Positions 17,630 through 25,972 of a stretch of 64,000 nt of DNA are shown piece by piece. Made by a program: the position numbers and the translations under genes. Numbering within the stretch: position 1 is the stretch's first letter; each line of letters opens with the position of its first letter. The notes beneath the pieces were generated by a model. That model was not told the DNA's origin and ran no database searches. It saw only the letters and a list, made by a program, of their open reading frames with translations. The DNA comes from CAWARU01 sp963784575 (GTDB lineage Bacteria; Pseudomonadota; Gammaproteobacteria; UBA6186; Azoamicaceae), in NCBI GenBank assembly GCA_963784575.1, contig CAWARU010000001.1, forward strand, positions 1,488,001 through 1,552,000. The letters are read 5' to 3'.

Positions 17630-18809
17630 ATGGCAAAACTAAATATCTTCAGAAAATTATCTTACTTCACGCTCTCAATTGCTATCCTTTGTACCTCCTT
17701 TCTCTGCTTCTTAGCCTTTGGCCTCGATTACGACTTACGCCACCTTCAAAATAATACCCTCGAAAAATCCTTCAAGGAATTTTTACTTAGCTTTACCGAA
17801 AACTCTTTTTCCAATGTAAGCCACCAGATTCACGAAAACACTTTAAGGTCAAAAATTGCTTCAGGCCTTCCCGAGTGGGCAAGATCTCAAATAAACTCAG
17901 AATCTGGCTCCGCACCCGAAAATTAACCTCGATAATCTACATGCTTTTTTCAAGAACCACAAAAAAAACATGGGAATTCTTTATGTCAAAATAAAAAATG
18001 GCAGAATCAGTATCACGGATCCTGACATAGCATTTGAAATTCCCGGTCATTATAAAATCGTGAAAAAAACAATTCGAGATATCTTGTTATTTTTAACAAA
18101 AAGTGGTTATATCAAAGAAACAGAGTTCATCCTTGGCTTTACGGATTCCTTGCACTCCCCTGATAATGCTACCATCCCTCTCTTTGTATTCTCAAAAGAT
18201 GCGGCCAGTTCTAAAGAAAAAAATCATATATTGATACCGGACTGGGTCAATTTAAGAACCATATCTGAAGTGAAACAGGAACAAAGCCAAGGAAAGCTTC
18301 ATTTTCCTTGGCATGAAAAAAAATCAATTGCACTCTGGAGGGGCGGTCCTATTGATAGTACCGGTTTCAGAAAAAAAATTGTAGCCTTTTCTAAACTACC
18401 TCACAATAGAAATTTAATAGATGCAGAATTTGCGCATCTGAATTCCGAAAAATACCTAAGTAAAAAACAACAAGTCGCATACAAATATTTGCTTTCCATT
18501 GATGGCGCTTCTTCTACCTGGGAAAGACTTGTTTGGCAATTGCATTCCAATAGCCTTGTATTCAAACAAAATAGTACCCAAATGCAATGGTTCTACCGTG
18601 GGCTAAATCCATTCAAGCATTTCATTCCAATTAATGATGAAGCGGATGTCTTAGAAAAAATTTCATGGGCTGAAACACATCCTGATGAAGTTCAAGGCAT
18701 CATCAATAATGCCAATCAATTTTCAGAACAAAACCTTACTTTAGAAGATTTCTGTCATTATCTCATCATACTCTTAGAAGAATACCGCAAAAGAGTTGAA
18801 GTTTACTGA
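17630..18809 (+). pseudogene. GT90 glycosyltransferase C, interrupted by one frameshift
   Basis: N-terminal part 17630-17926 ('MAKLNIFRKLSYF', anchor residues ~10-30, 'GLPEWARSQIN') and C-terminal part in the next frame to 18809 ('LWRGGPIDSTGFRKK', 'LSIDGASSTWERLVWQL', 'NSLVFKQNSTQMQWFY'). Removing one A from GAATC at 17900-17904 joins them without any stop and restores the paralogue alignment ('QINSDLAPHPKINLDNL'). Either a young pseudogene or an indel error in the sequence. No clear ribosome site precedes 17630; a REP-like repeat lies just upstream. No group-1-like partner follows this third copy. 18810-18951 holds only AT-rich sequence up to the zapD promoter. Confidence 0.8.
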
Positions 18810-18916
18810 CTTATTAATTAATGTCTTTGCATATTTTTCATATAACTATTTCTCAATATTTGCATACCAATCAGGACCCATTCAAATTTGTTAGTTTAAT
18901 TATTAAATATAGCTCT

Positions 18917-18945
18917 TTCGTTTAATTTGCTCTCTCTGGTATAGT
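18917..18945 (+). promoter_or_regulatory. Probable zapD promoter
   Basis: TTCGTT (18917-18922), 17-base spacer, TATAGT (18940-18945). The ATG of zapD follows only 6 bases later and has no Shine-Dalgarno site, suggesting a leaderless message. Confidence 0.4.
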
Positions 18946-18951
18946 AAGCCC

Positions 18952-19719
18952 ATGACGACATCAATTTTATACGAACAGCCACTGAACGAGCGTACTCGCA
19001 TCTTCCTCCGCTTGGAACATTATTTTGTCCATATCAGCCATTTTATGACTGGCACTGCCGCGCAGGATACCCATGCCGCTGTTTCTGCCCTCATTGAAAT
19101 ATTGACGATTTTGGACCGTAATGATGTCAGATCGGAGCTTTTAAAAGAACTTGAACGCCATGTTTTTGGACTTTCTAAACTTCTAGATGCCCCAAATGTC
19201 GATAGCAATCGTCTGAATTCAACTCTAGACAAGCTAACAAACTCGGTACAAAAAATACAACGCAGCCCAGGAAAGTTAGTTTTTGAGCTTAAAGAAAATG
19301 AACTACTCAATAGCATTCGTCAGAGAACTGCCATCTCCGCTGGCACCTGTGGTTTTGATTTGCCAGCCTTTCATCATTTGCTGAATCAAACCGCCGCAGT
19401 TCGCAGTGAACATCTCACCCAGTGGTTGAGTGAATTTAATCCCTTAAAAGAAGGCATTAATTTAATACTCTCGATGATTCGAAGCAGCGCAGAACTTGAA
19501 ACACAGTGCTCCGAAAATGGCTTCTATCAAAAATCACTTGATACCCAAATACCTTGTCAGCTCATTCGCATCAATATGCCTGTTGATTGCGGTATCTATC
19601 CTGAAATCAGCGGCAGCAAGCACCGCATCAACGTGCGATTCCTAGCTTTCACTGAATTGGGCCGGCCAAAGCAGATCTCGCATCCCTTAGAATTCGAATT
19701 AAGTTGCTGCGCAATATAG
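18952..19719 (+). CDS. zapD: Cell division protein ZapD
   Basis: 255 residues, the family length. Starts 'MTTSILYEQPLNERTRIFLRLE', of which 'YEQPLNERTR' and 'RLEHYF' are diagnostic for ZapD (YacF/DUF1342). It bundles FtsZ protofilaments at midcell. Normally the gene directly downstream of coaE, from which it is here separated by the glycosyltransferase island. A promoter of its own lies immediately upstream, which would uncouple it from that island. Downstream neighbour is convergent. Confidence 0.95.
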   Translation: MTTSILYEQPLNERTRIFLRLEHYFVHISHFMTGTAAQDTHAAVSALIEILTILDRNDVRSELLKELERHVFGLSKLLDAPNVDSNRLNSTLDKLTNSVQKIQRSPGKLVFELKENELLNSIRQRTAISAGTCGFDLPAFHHLLNQTAAVRSEHLTQWLSEFNPLKEGINLILSMIRSSAELETQCSENGFYQKSLDTQIPCQLIRINMPVDCGIYPEISGSKHRINVRFLAFTELGRPKQISHPLEFELSCCAI

Positions 19720-19734
19720 TTTAAAAAATGTGTG

Positions 19735-20907
19735 CTATTGGCTTGCAATCTTTGTTTGTTCTGTTAATTCTTGGACAGTTTGCTTTGGATTTTTCCCTAA
19801 ATAAGTCAATTCCATCCAAATAAATTCATCAGAAGCTACTGTGCCGCACCAGTTGACAATGAAATTTGCACCAGTTTTTTGCAGCAGTGATTTTAGTTTC
19901 CCAGGACTATACCATTCTGACCAAGGTGTGTTTTCGCTGTCAGTGATTTTTCCAAAATATTCGAAGGAGAGAGGTGATTTGCCAGGTTGGCTATTCTTCC
20001 ATCTCGTGACTGGGTAAGCAAGCTGCAGCCATCTGCCACCAATAATCAAATGATCCAACAACATTGAGGCTTCTTTGGCAATGATCTCGCTTGGAGCATG
20101 ATGCATTGATCCAAAGGCAGTAATGACATCGAATTTTCCACCTGCTCGGATTAAAGGGTGGTTCTGCAATTCATGATTGAGGCTCTCAAGATTTTTCATA
20201 TGGATAAAATTGACACGATTTTCACAGCCTTTTATCTTGGCCAAACGCTTCAGAATTTTCAAAGTGTCCTTTGACAAGTCGACAAAAGTGACATTTGCGC
20301 CATGTATTGCAAATTGCATCGTTTGACGAGCCAATCCCGATCCAATGTCAAGGACTTTTTTGCCTCGGAATATCGAGGCGTAGTACATGGTAAAACTATC
20401 TTGAGAAGCAGTTTTATCCCAGAAAGTTTCAAGTTCACTGTCTGCCAGAGATAAGAGATCAATGCTAGACACAATATTAAAAGAGGAAATAATGCGCACA
20501 ACCTTGTCTCTAATATAGAATTCTTGCGCTCCCGGTAATTCAGTCCACTTTTTATTGAGCGTTTTCCAGGGGTTTTCCCACGCTGAACCACTGACGGTTT
20601 TGCAACTCAAGCCGTCAAATTGTTTGCCCAAAGGACAACTGCATAAGCCCTGATCATCACACTTTGCCTCAGTATCCTTGAGTACCGATCTTTGCATCTC
20701 TGCGGCATCTTTATCGGAGGTACATTGATTAAAATAAAAGGGAGCGCTTAGGGGTAATTGGGTAAATTTATGATCTTGATGGATACCCCTGCGGAGTTCA
20801 GATCTTATCGTATAGCGTTCTGCATAGAAAGCCGCTATTCCCAGCATTAACAAAACAGCAAAACAATAAACACTAAGCTTAAGAATCCTTACTATAGAGA
20901 CGTTCAT
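19735..20907 (-). CDS. Membrane-anchored SAM-dependent methyltransferase with EGF-like Cys cluster
   Basis: 390 residues. Residues ~6-28 form a hydrophobic anchor. Residues ~62-105 are Cys-rich: 'CDDQGLCSCPLGKQFDGLSC' has the spacing CxxxxxCxCPxG...GxxC of EGF-like modules. A class I methyltransferase domain follows: motif I 'VLDIGSGLARQT', post-I 'VTFVDLSKDT', motif IV 'FDVITAFGSMHHAP', then 'GGRWLQLAYPV'. Substrate unknown. ATG at 20907 has GAGGA nine bases upstream; a TTG two codons earlier is closer to that site and less likely. It lies beside the glycosyltransferase island on the opposite strand, and like those enzymes combines an N-terminal anchor with a catalytic domain. A 9-base inverted repeat (20931-20939 / 20950-20958) abuts its ribosome site. 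Confidence 0.75.
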   Translation of the reverse strand: MNVSIVRILKLSVYCFAVLLMLGIAAFYAERYTIRSELRRGIHQDHKFTQLPLSAPFYFNQCTSDKDAAEMQRSVLKDTEAKCDDQGLCSCPLGKQFDGLSCKTVSGSAWENPWKTLNKKWTELPGAQEFYIRDKVVRIISSFNIVSSIDLLSLADSELETFWDKTASQDSFTMYYASIFRGKKVLDIGSGLARQTMQFAIHGANVTFVDLSKDTLKILKRLAKIKGCENRVNFIHMKNLESLNHELQNHPLIRAGGKFDVITAFGSMHHAPSEIIAKEASMLLDHLIIGGRWLQLAYPVTRWKNSQPGKSPLSFEYFGKITDSENTPWSEWYSPGKLKSLLQKTGANFIVNWCGTVASDEFIWMELTYLGKNPKQTVQELTEQTKIASQ

Positions 20908-21012
20908 CCACAAAAATCCTCAACCCAAAATCGAAGTGCAGAGCTACTGTTTGGGTTGCGCACGCTTAGCTCGCAATCCAGTAAATACCTGAATATAATT
21001 GAAAACCCCAGC

Positions 21013-21492
21013 TCAGGAAGTTACAGCGCATCTTTGATTTTCTTCCTGAAATTTTTTGTAGTACGAAATTCCTTCTGGAACACCCCACATCAAAGTCATT
21101 TTTAAGGCTTCTTCTGGCGTCGCCCATGCGAAATCACGGTGTTCACGGTAATCCAATGTCACTTCTGGAAGTCTATCAAGATGATAATAGAACATATTTG
21201 AGATAAAATCTTTATTAGGGTATCTGACATAGAAAGTTTGTATAAATAATAATCTTTCTTCATTTAATAAAATACCGGTTTCCTCAAACATTTCTCGGAT
21301 CGCCGCTTCTTTTGCTGTTTCATACACTTCGGCATAACCACCAGGTACGCCCCAGGTAAGAGGTTGCGAGCTATTCGCTGATCGCTGCAATAACAGCAAT
21401 TTACCTCCACACTCGCAGTAACAGGCAGCGGAAGAGATTGCCAAATCAAAATCTTGAGTAGGTTTCAAAAATATTTCTATAGGCATAGGCAT
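21013..21492 (-). CDS. NUDIX hydrolase
   Basis: 159 residues. The NUDIX box starts at 'GGYAEVYETAKEAAIREMFEE' and ends 'TGI' (pattern GX5EX7REVXEEXGU; key residues G, E, REMFEE, G). An N-terminal 'YCECGGKLLLLQRS' precedes it, half of the CxxC pair found in some zinc-ribbon NUDIX proteins. It hydrolyses a nucleoside diphosphate linked to X; the substrate is not deducible. ATG at 21492 preferred over an in-frame TTG at 21504; ATG at 21486 is also possible. The 222 bases upstream (to tRNA-Glu) are AT-rich with no recognised feature. Confidence 0.88.
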   Translation of the reverse strand: MPMPIEIFLKPTQDFDLAISSAACYCECGGKLLLLQRSANSSQPLTWGVPGGYAEVYETAKEAAIREMFEETGILLNEERLLFIQTFYVRYPNKDFISNMFYYHLDRLPEVTLDYREHRDFAWATPEEALKMTLMWGVPEGISYYKKFQEENQRCAVTS

Positions 21493-21726
21493 CAGATAAT
21501 ACAAAATGTAAAAAAGTAAAAATTTTTAAAAATATAAAATTTTAAAAATATAAAGGATATTAATGATACTGTATTCTTGAAAAAAAAACATTATTTGCTG
21601 AATAGAATCTTGTTCTTGAAGATATGCTGCTCTATATGATTGTTCTTATAAAAGAGTATACTAAGACGCTGCAATTAAACTAGTAATTGTTCAAGGGCAG
21701 TGCTTGAATGCTTAAGTGAACCAAAG

Positions 21727-21802
21727 TGGCGTCCCCAAGGGGATTCGAACCCCTGTTACCGCCGTGAAAGGGCGATGTCCTAGGCCTCTAGACGATGGGG
21801 AC
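21727..21802 (-). tRNA. tRNA-Glu (anticodon TTC)
   Basis: Minus strand reads GTCCCCATCGTCTAGAGG at the 5' end and ends GGGGACG plus encoded CCA. The acceptor stem GTCCCC/GGGGAC pairs fully; the anticodon loop is CTTTCAC. 76 bases. It is clustered with tRNA-Ala just upstream and gltX, the enzyme that charges it. Confidence 0.96.
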
Positions 21803-21811
21803 ATTTTTTAT

Positions 21812-21895
21812 TCCTACAGGCTACAGACTTCCAAGCTTACAAGCTACTAGAGTCACTTGCAAGCTTAAAATTTATTGCTTGCAGCTTGCTGCTTT
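21812..21895. repeat. GCTTGCAAGCTT-type repeats between two tRNA genes
   Basis: The spacer between tRNA-Glu and tRNA-Ala contains repeated CTTGCA/AAGCTT modules, including CTTGCAAGCTT and TGCTTGCAGCTTG. The last 13-mer recurs inside the holA coding sequence (41788-41800), so this is a dispersed short repeat. Confidence 0.55.
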
Positions 21896-21902
21896 GACTC
21901 GA

Positions 21903-21978
<76 letters not shown>

Positions 21979-22033
21979 GGGTGAAGTGAGCATACTACTG
22001 AACAGTACAGCTTTTGTCAAGCGATTGTTTCAG

Positions 22034-23441
22034 TTAGCTTTCTAAGGCTCTCGAGAGCCGCTTCACTGCCCGATCCTTCCCTATCAAAGACAAAGTCAGA
22101 TCAATCGGCGGTGATACCGTATTGCCGGTAACAGCCACACGCAAGGGTTGTGCAATTTTGCCTAATTTTAAACTCAAACAATCTGCTGTCTGTTGAATGA
22201 CGTTATGTATTTTCTCTGGACTCTGCCAGTCTGAATCGGGTAACTGCTCTAAGGCTTGCTTCAATTCCTTCAGGGCAGCGAGCGATTCTGGTTTCAGATT
22301 CTTTTCCTTGGCTTCCGGATCAATCTCTTTAAAATCCTCAAAGAAATAACGGCTTCTTTCTGCCATTTCTTTCAGCGTTTTAACACGCTCCCGCTGCGCC
22401 ACAATCAGATCTACTAAATCAGGTCCGACACTTGTATCAATGCCCGCTCTCTCCAAATGCCATTTGAATTCTGGTATTAAGTTCTTTGGATCAATACTCT
22501 TTAAATAATGCTGGTTTAACCACAGCAGCTTTTCAGGATTTACTGCCGCTGCTGCCTTATTAATATCCTTTAAATCAAATAATTCAATCATTTCCGCTGT
22601 GCTGAAAATTTCTTGATCGCCATGCGACCAACCCAGTCGTACCAAATAATTTAACAAAGCTTCAGGCAAGTAGCCTTCTTCTCTATAATGTTGTACGGAG
22701 ACCGCACCATGTCTTTTAGACAAACGTTTGCCATCAGAGCCCAAAATCATGGGAATATGCGCATACAGAGGCGGCTTTGCGTTCAGGGCTTTAAAAATAT
22801 TGACTTGCCTTGGCGTATTCGCGAGATGATCATCGCCCCGAATCACGTGAGTAATTTTCATATCCATATCATCAACTACGACACCAAAATTATAGGTGGG
22901 GACGCCATCGGAGCGAATCAAAATGACATCATCTAGTTCGCTGTTTTGAATAACGACTTTTCCATGCACAAAATCCTCGAGTTCTACCACCCCTGTGTCC
23001 GGATTTCGAAAGCGAACCACAAAAGGCTGTCCTTCTGGCACATCTTTTCTGTCCCGGCAAAATCCGTCATAGCGCGGTTTTTGTTTCTGCTCCAAAAGGG
23101 TTTCACGGAGCTTTTCCAAACGTTCTTTCGAACAGTAACAACGATAAGCGTGACCTGAGTTTATCAATTGATCGGCAATTTCATGGTACCGATCCAAGCG
23201 CTTCATCTGATAGTAAGGCTTTCCCGGTGTCTCACCCTCCCAATCCATACCGAGCCATTCCATCGCATCCAGAATGGCATCTATCGCTTCCTGGGTAGAC
23301 CGTTCCCGAATCGGTGTCCTCTATCCTCAAAATGAACTTGCCCTTGGTTTTTTTGGCATAAAGCCAACAATAAAGAGAAGTTCGGGCGCCGCCCACATGT
23401 AGATAACCAGTTGGACTGGGTGCAAATCGAGTTATTACCAT
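22034..23441 (-). pseudogene. gltX: Glutamyl-tRNA synthetase, one frameshift near residue 45
   Basis: N-terminal part from ATG at 23441: 'RFAPSPTGYLHVGGART' (the HIGH-type motif) to 'ILRIEDTD'. The rest, in another frame, contains 'VIRGDDHLANTPRQ' and the KMSKS-type 'KRLSKRHGAV', ending at 22034. Dropping one base of GAATC (23308-23312) gives 'EDTDRERSTQEAIDAI', exactly the family sequence, and a ~469-residue enzyme. It charges tRNA-Glu. The gene is normally essential, so either the base is a sequencing error or a second gltX exists. Both catalytic signatures are intact. Adjacent to tRNA-Glu and tRNA-Ala. Confidence 0.9.
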
Positions 23442-23666
23442 AAAAATGCCTCAAAAAATCATTACCGTGTGTTACGAAATTTAACAATCTTAAATCAATA
23501 TTAAATTAAGCTATCAAGCTATTATACTATAGCTCTGCCATGGGTTCTAGGCGCAGAAAGACAGCTAAAACTACCATTCAATTTCTTTAAATTCAAAACT
23601 AAAACAGCTAGAATAGATTTCTTATTTCCAGTGACTTGAGAAACTTGATAAATTAGAGATAATTTA

Positions 23667-23741
23667 GGGCGATTAGCTCAGCGGTAGAGCACTGCCTTCA
23701 CACGGCAGGGGCCAGTGGTTCGATCCCACTATCGCCCACCA
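23667..23741 (+). tRNA. tRNA-Val (anticodon CAC)
   Basis: Reads GGGCGATTAGCTCAGCGG at the 5' end; acceptor GGGCGAT/ATCGCCC, anticodon stem CTGCC/GGCAG, loop TTCACAC, encoded CCA end. 75 bases. It marks the left edge of the accessory pair of genes at 23868-25755. Confidence 0.95.
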
Positions 23742-23867
23742 ATAGGGATATGCACATTTTATAAGGACATGATTTATAAAGATAATGCAACTATTGATAT
23801 TAGCTAAATAACTTGATAAAATGGGATATCTATTATTCATATTCATTAATTGTCTGAGGAGATACTT

Positions 23868-25220
23868 ATGATAACTGCTGAACAGCTAAAAGAACTAAAA
23901 GCTAAAGTACTGTTGAACGCCAATTTAAATGCCAAGGAAATAGTTCGAGGAGTCAATTATTATACCTGCACAATAATGCAGGAATTTGCAGAAAATCCCG
24001 GGCGTCTCGCAAAGCACGAAAAACCAGAACAGCAGCGTTTAATTTATAACAAAGAAACAATTGAGACAATATTGAGACAAAGAGGCAATAAATGTCCACA
24101 GACTAATATAGTATTGACAGCCGCCCAAACTGAATTTGTAAGCTTACAGCTTGAACAATGCATATTCGCATTAAATGTTGAACAAAAAATATTAGCAGCC
24201 ATCCAAAATTATATTGACTTGAGAAAATTGGAATTCAAACAGAACATTGCACAAAAAGAAAAATCTTTTAAAGAAGAAATTGAGAAACAAAAATCATCTG
24301 TTTCCGTAGAAGAAATTGCAAGCCAAGAAAAAGCTTTTAAAGAGAGCGTAGAAGCGGAAGAAAAAGCGCTTAATGAAGAGTTACAGTTACAGAAATTACT
24401 CAAAGAATGGGATTTCCAAAGCCTAGGAGAAGAACTGAAAAACGCTATCGAACAAGTGCTAACCTATCTCAGCAATTTAAGGGAGAAGAATGAAGCTGTT
24501 ATTAAAAAAGCAGCAGGCATATTAGAGAATCTCAAGAAAGATAACTACTGTCCAGATCTCGGCATGGAAGCAATATATAACTTAAACAGATTTGGAATAG
24601 ATTTGGATGTTGATCTGCATCGCATGTACATTGAAAAAGCTGATAGAGCCAAAGCAGAAGAGCAGAAAAAACAATTAGAGGCAGCAAGTCAAGCCAGAAT
24701 TGAAGCTGAAAGAAAAAGAGCGGAAGATTTGAAAAGAAACTTAGAAGAGCAGCATAGACGAGACCTAGACTATATGCGACAACAGCTCGAAGATGAAAAA
24801 CGCGAAAAAGAGGCTGCGCAAAGAAAGTTAGCACAAGCGGGGGGTCCTGGTGAGAGAGAAATATTAAACCCTCCCTTTGTGTTAAACCCTATCTTTGTGG
24901 ACGAAGTTGATTCAATATTACTGGATCGAGCCTCAAGCTTCTCATTGAATCCAGACTCACTACCGCCGATTATTGATAGCTCCGTCTCAGAAATATTGAA
25001 GAAAAAGCAACTAAGGATTATTGAAGATGATTCCGAAATAGATTTAGATTTAGGATTAGATGATCCTGCACTAAATTCAATTTTAGGATTGAAAACAGAT
25101 TTGGATGAGGAAGTAATCATAGATAGTGATTTCATCGATAGTGACTTCGACAAGAACAAGGATTACACCCATTATTCAGAGCCAGAACATGGACCTACTT
25201 CTAGAGAAACTACTCAATGA
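23868..25220 (+). CDS. Unknown coiled-coil protein with acidic C-terminal tail
   Basis: 450 residues, no family recognised. ATG at 23868 has a strong GAGGAG six bases upstream. N-terminal ~120 residues are mixed helical; residues ~125-200 are Lys/Glu-rich ('AQKEKSFKEEIEKQKSSV') with coiled-coil character; residues ~255-330 are a second coiled coil ('KADRAKAEEQKKQLEAA', 'RRDLDYMRQQLEDEKRE'). The last ~110 residues are strongly acidic and low complexity ('DDSEIDLDLGLDDP', repeated 'DSDFIDSDFD'). No signal peptide or membrane segment. Position after a tRNA gene, between gltX and lnt, plus composition, would fit a secreted effector-type protein, but that is only inference. Confidence 0.7.
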   Translation: MITAEQLKELKAKVLLNANLNAKEIVRGVNYYTCTIMQEFAENPGRLAKHEKPEQQRLIYNKETIETILRQRGNKCPQTNIVLTAAQTEFVSLQLEQCIFALNVEQKILAAIQNYIDLRKLEFKQNIAQKEKSFKEEIEKQKSSVSVEEIASQEKAFKESVEAEEKALNEELQLQKLLKEWDFQSLGEELKNAIEQVLTYLSNLREKNEAVIKKAAGILENLKKDNYCPDLGMEAIYNLNRFGIDLDVDLHRMYIEKADRAKAEEQKKQLEAASQARIEAERKRAEDLKRNLEEQHRRDLDYMRQQLEDEKREKEAAQRKLAQAGGPGEREILNPPFVLNPIFVDEVDSILLDRASSFSLNPDSLPPIIDSSVSEILKKKQLRIIEDDSEIDLDLGLDDPALNSILGLKTDLDEEVIIDSDFIDSDFDKNKDYTHYSEPEHGPTSRETTQ

Positions 25221-25755
25221 AAAAAATTTCTTGTTCAAGCCAAAAAAAGATGAATCTCTCTCTTTCTTCAACCTTACAATCCCGCAAATTAAGAATAAAG
25301 GACTTAACTTAGAAGATTTACAAAGACTATATGCTCTTTACGAAAAGTTAGTTAAGGCAATTAAGACTGATGATGGAGAAAAAATTGTTCGTATCTTGGA
25401 TGACATGCGCGTAGACCGAAAATTCAAAAAGGAATTATTCAAATCTGCAGTTCGGGAAGCAAAAGCTGACGTCAAAAAAGTACAAAAAACGATAATGAAA
25501 CATTATATGCAGAAGCTCATCATAAAATTCGAAGCTGCTTTAGATAATGCTCTCCAAAATTATGATGGCAAAAGGATCGTACAACTGCTCGAAAAGTTTA
25601 CTCAGGGAAACACGGAGCAACAGGCAAAAATTTTGAAAAAGGCATTTCAAAGAAATCCAGAACTTAAAGAATCTAAGATCGTGGATGCAATGCTAAAATA
25701 TTTAGCCAATAGAAAACTAAACGAGAAAGCAATCATCAAAAGGAAGTTTTTTTAA
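25189..25755 (+). CDS. Unknown basic helical protein
   Basis: 188 residues from ATG 25189 ('MDLLLEKLLNEKNF'); open in frame further upstream to 25126 but without better start. Rich in Lys, almost all alpha-helical by eye ('KFKKELFKSAVREAKADVKKV', shown only in part as FKKELF...KADVKK). It overlaps the acidic tail of the preceding gene by 32 bases in another frame. Either a coupled second gene whose basic product could bind the acidic protein, or the displaced 3' end of a single longer gene after a frameshift. The N-terminal fit of the ATG just before the upstream stop favours a separate gene. No function assigned. Confidence 0.5.
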   Translation: MDLLLEKLLNEKNFLFKPKKDESLSFFNLTIPQIKNKGLNLEDLQRLYALYEKLVKAIKTDDGEKIVRILDDMRVDRKFKKELFKSAVREAKADVKKVQKTIMKHYMQKLIIKFEAALDNALQNYDGKRIVQLLEKFTQGNTEQQAKILKKAFQRNPELKESKIVDAMLKYLANRKLNEKAIIKRKFF

Positions 25756-25780
25756 GTAACTGATCAGGTTGTAAATCCAA

Positions 25781-25876
25781 CTGGATTGCTTCGCAGTCGC
25801 GAGCTCATGATGCAAGATCCTCGCAATGTCGCATTGATCTTGCGTCATTGCGAGTGCGAAGCACGTGGCAATCCAG
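25781..25876. repeat. 96-bp palindromic intergenic element (REP type)
   Basis: Bounded by CTGGATTGC (25781-25789) and GCAATCCAG (25868-25876), with internal inverted pairs GCAAGATC/GATCTTGC and CGCAATG/CATTGCG. The GTCATTGCGAG-type core is common in intergenic palindromes of several bacterial lineages. It lies in the 217-base gap between two genes on opposite strands, where a bidirectional terminator role is plausible. Confidence 0.75.
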
Positions 25877-25972
25877 GAGAATATCTAAACAGTCACATTA
25901 TTAAAATTAGAACTGGATTCCTACACATTCATAATACGTCACATTCGCAACACTTTTACAATCTATTCAAGT

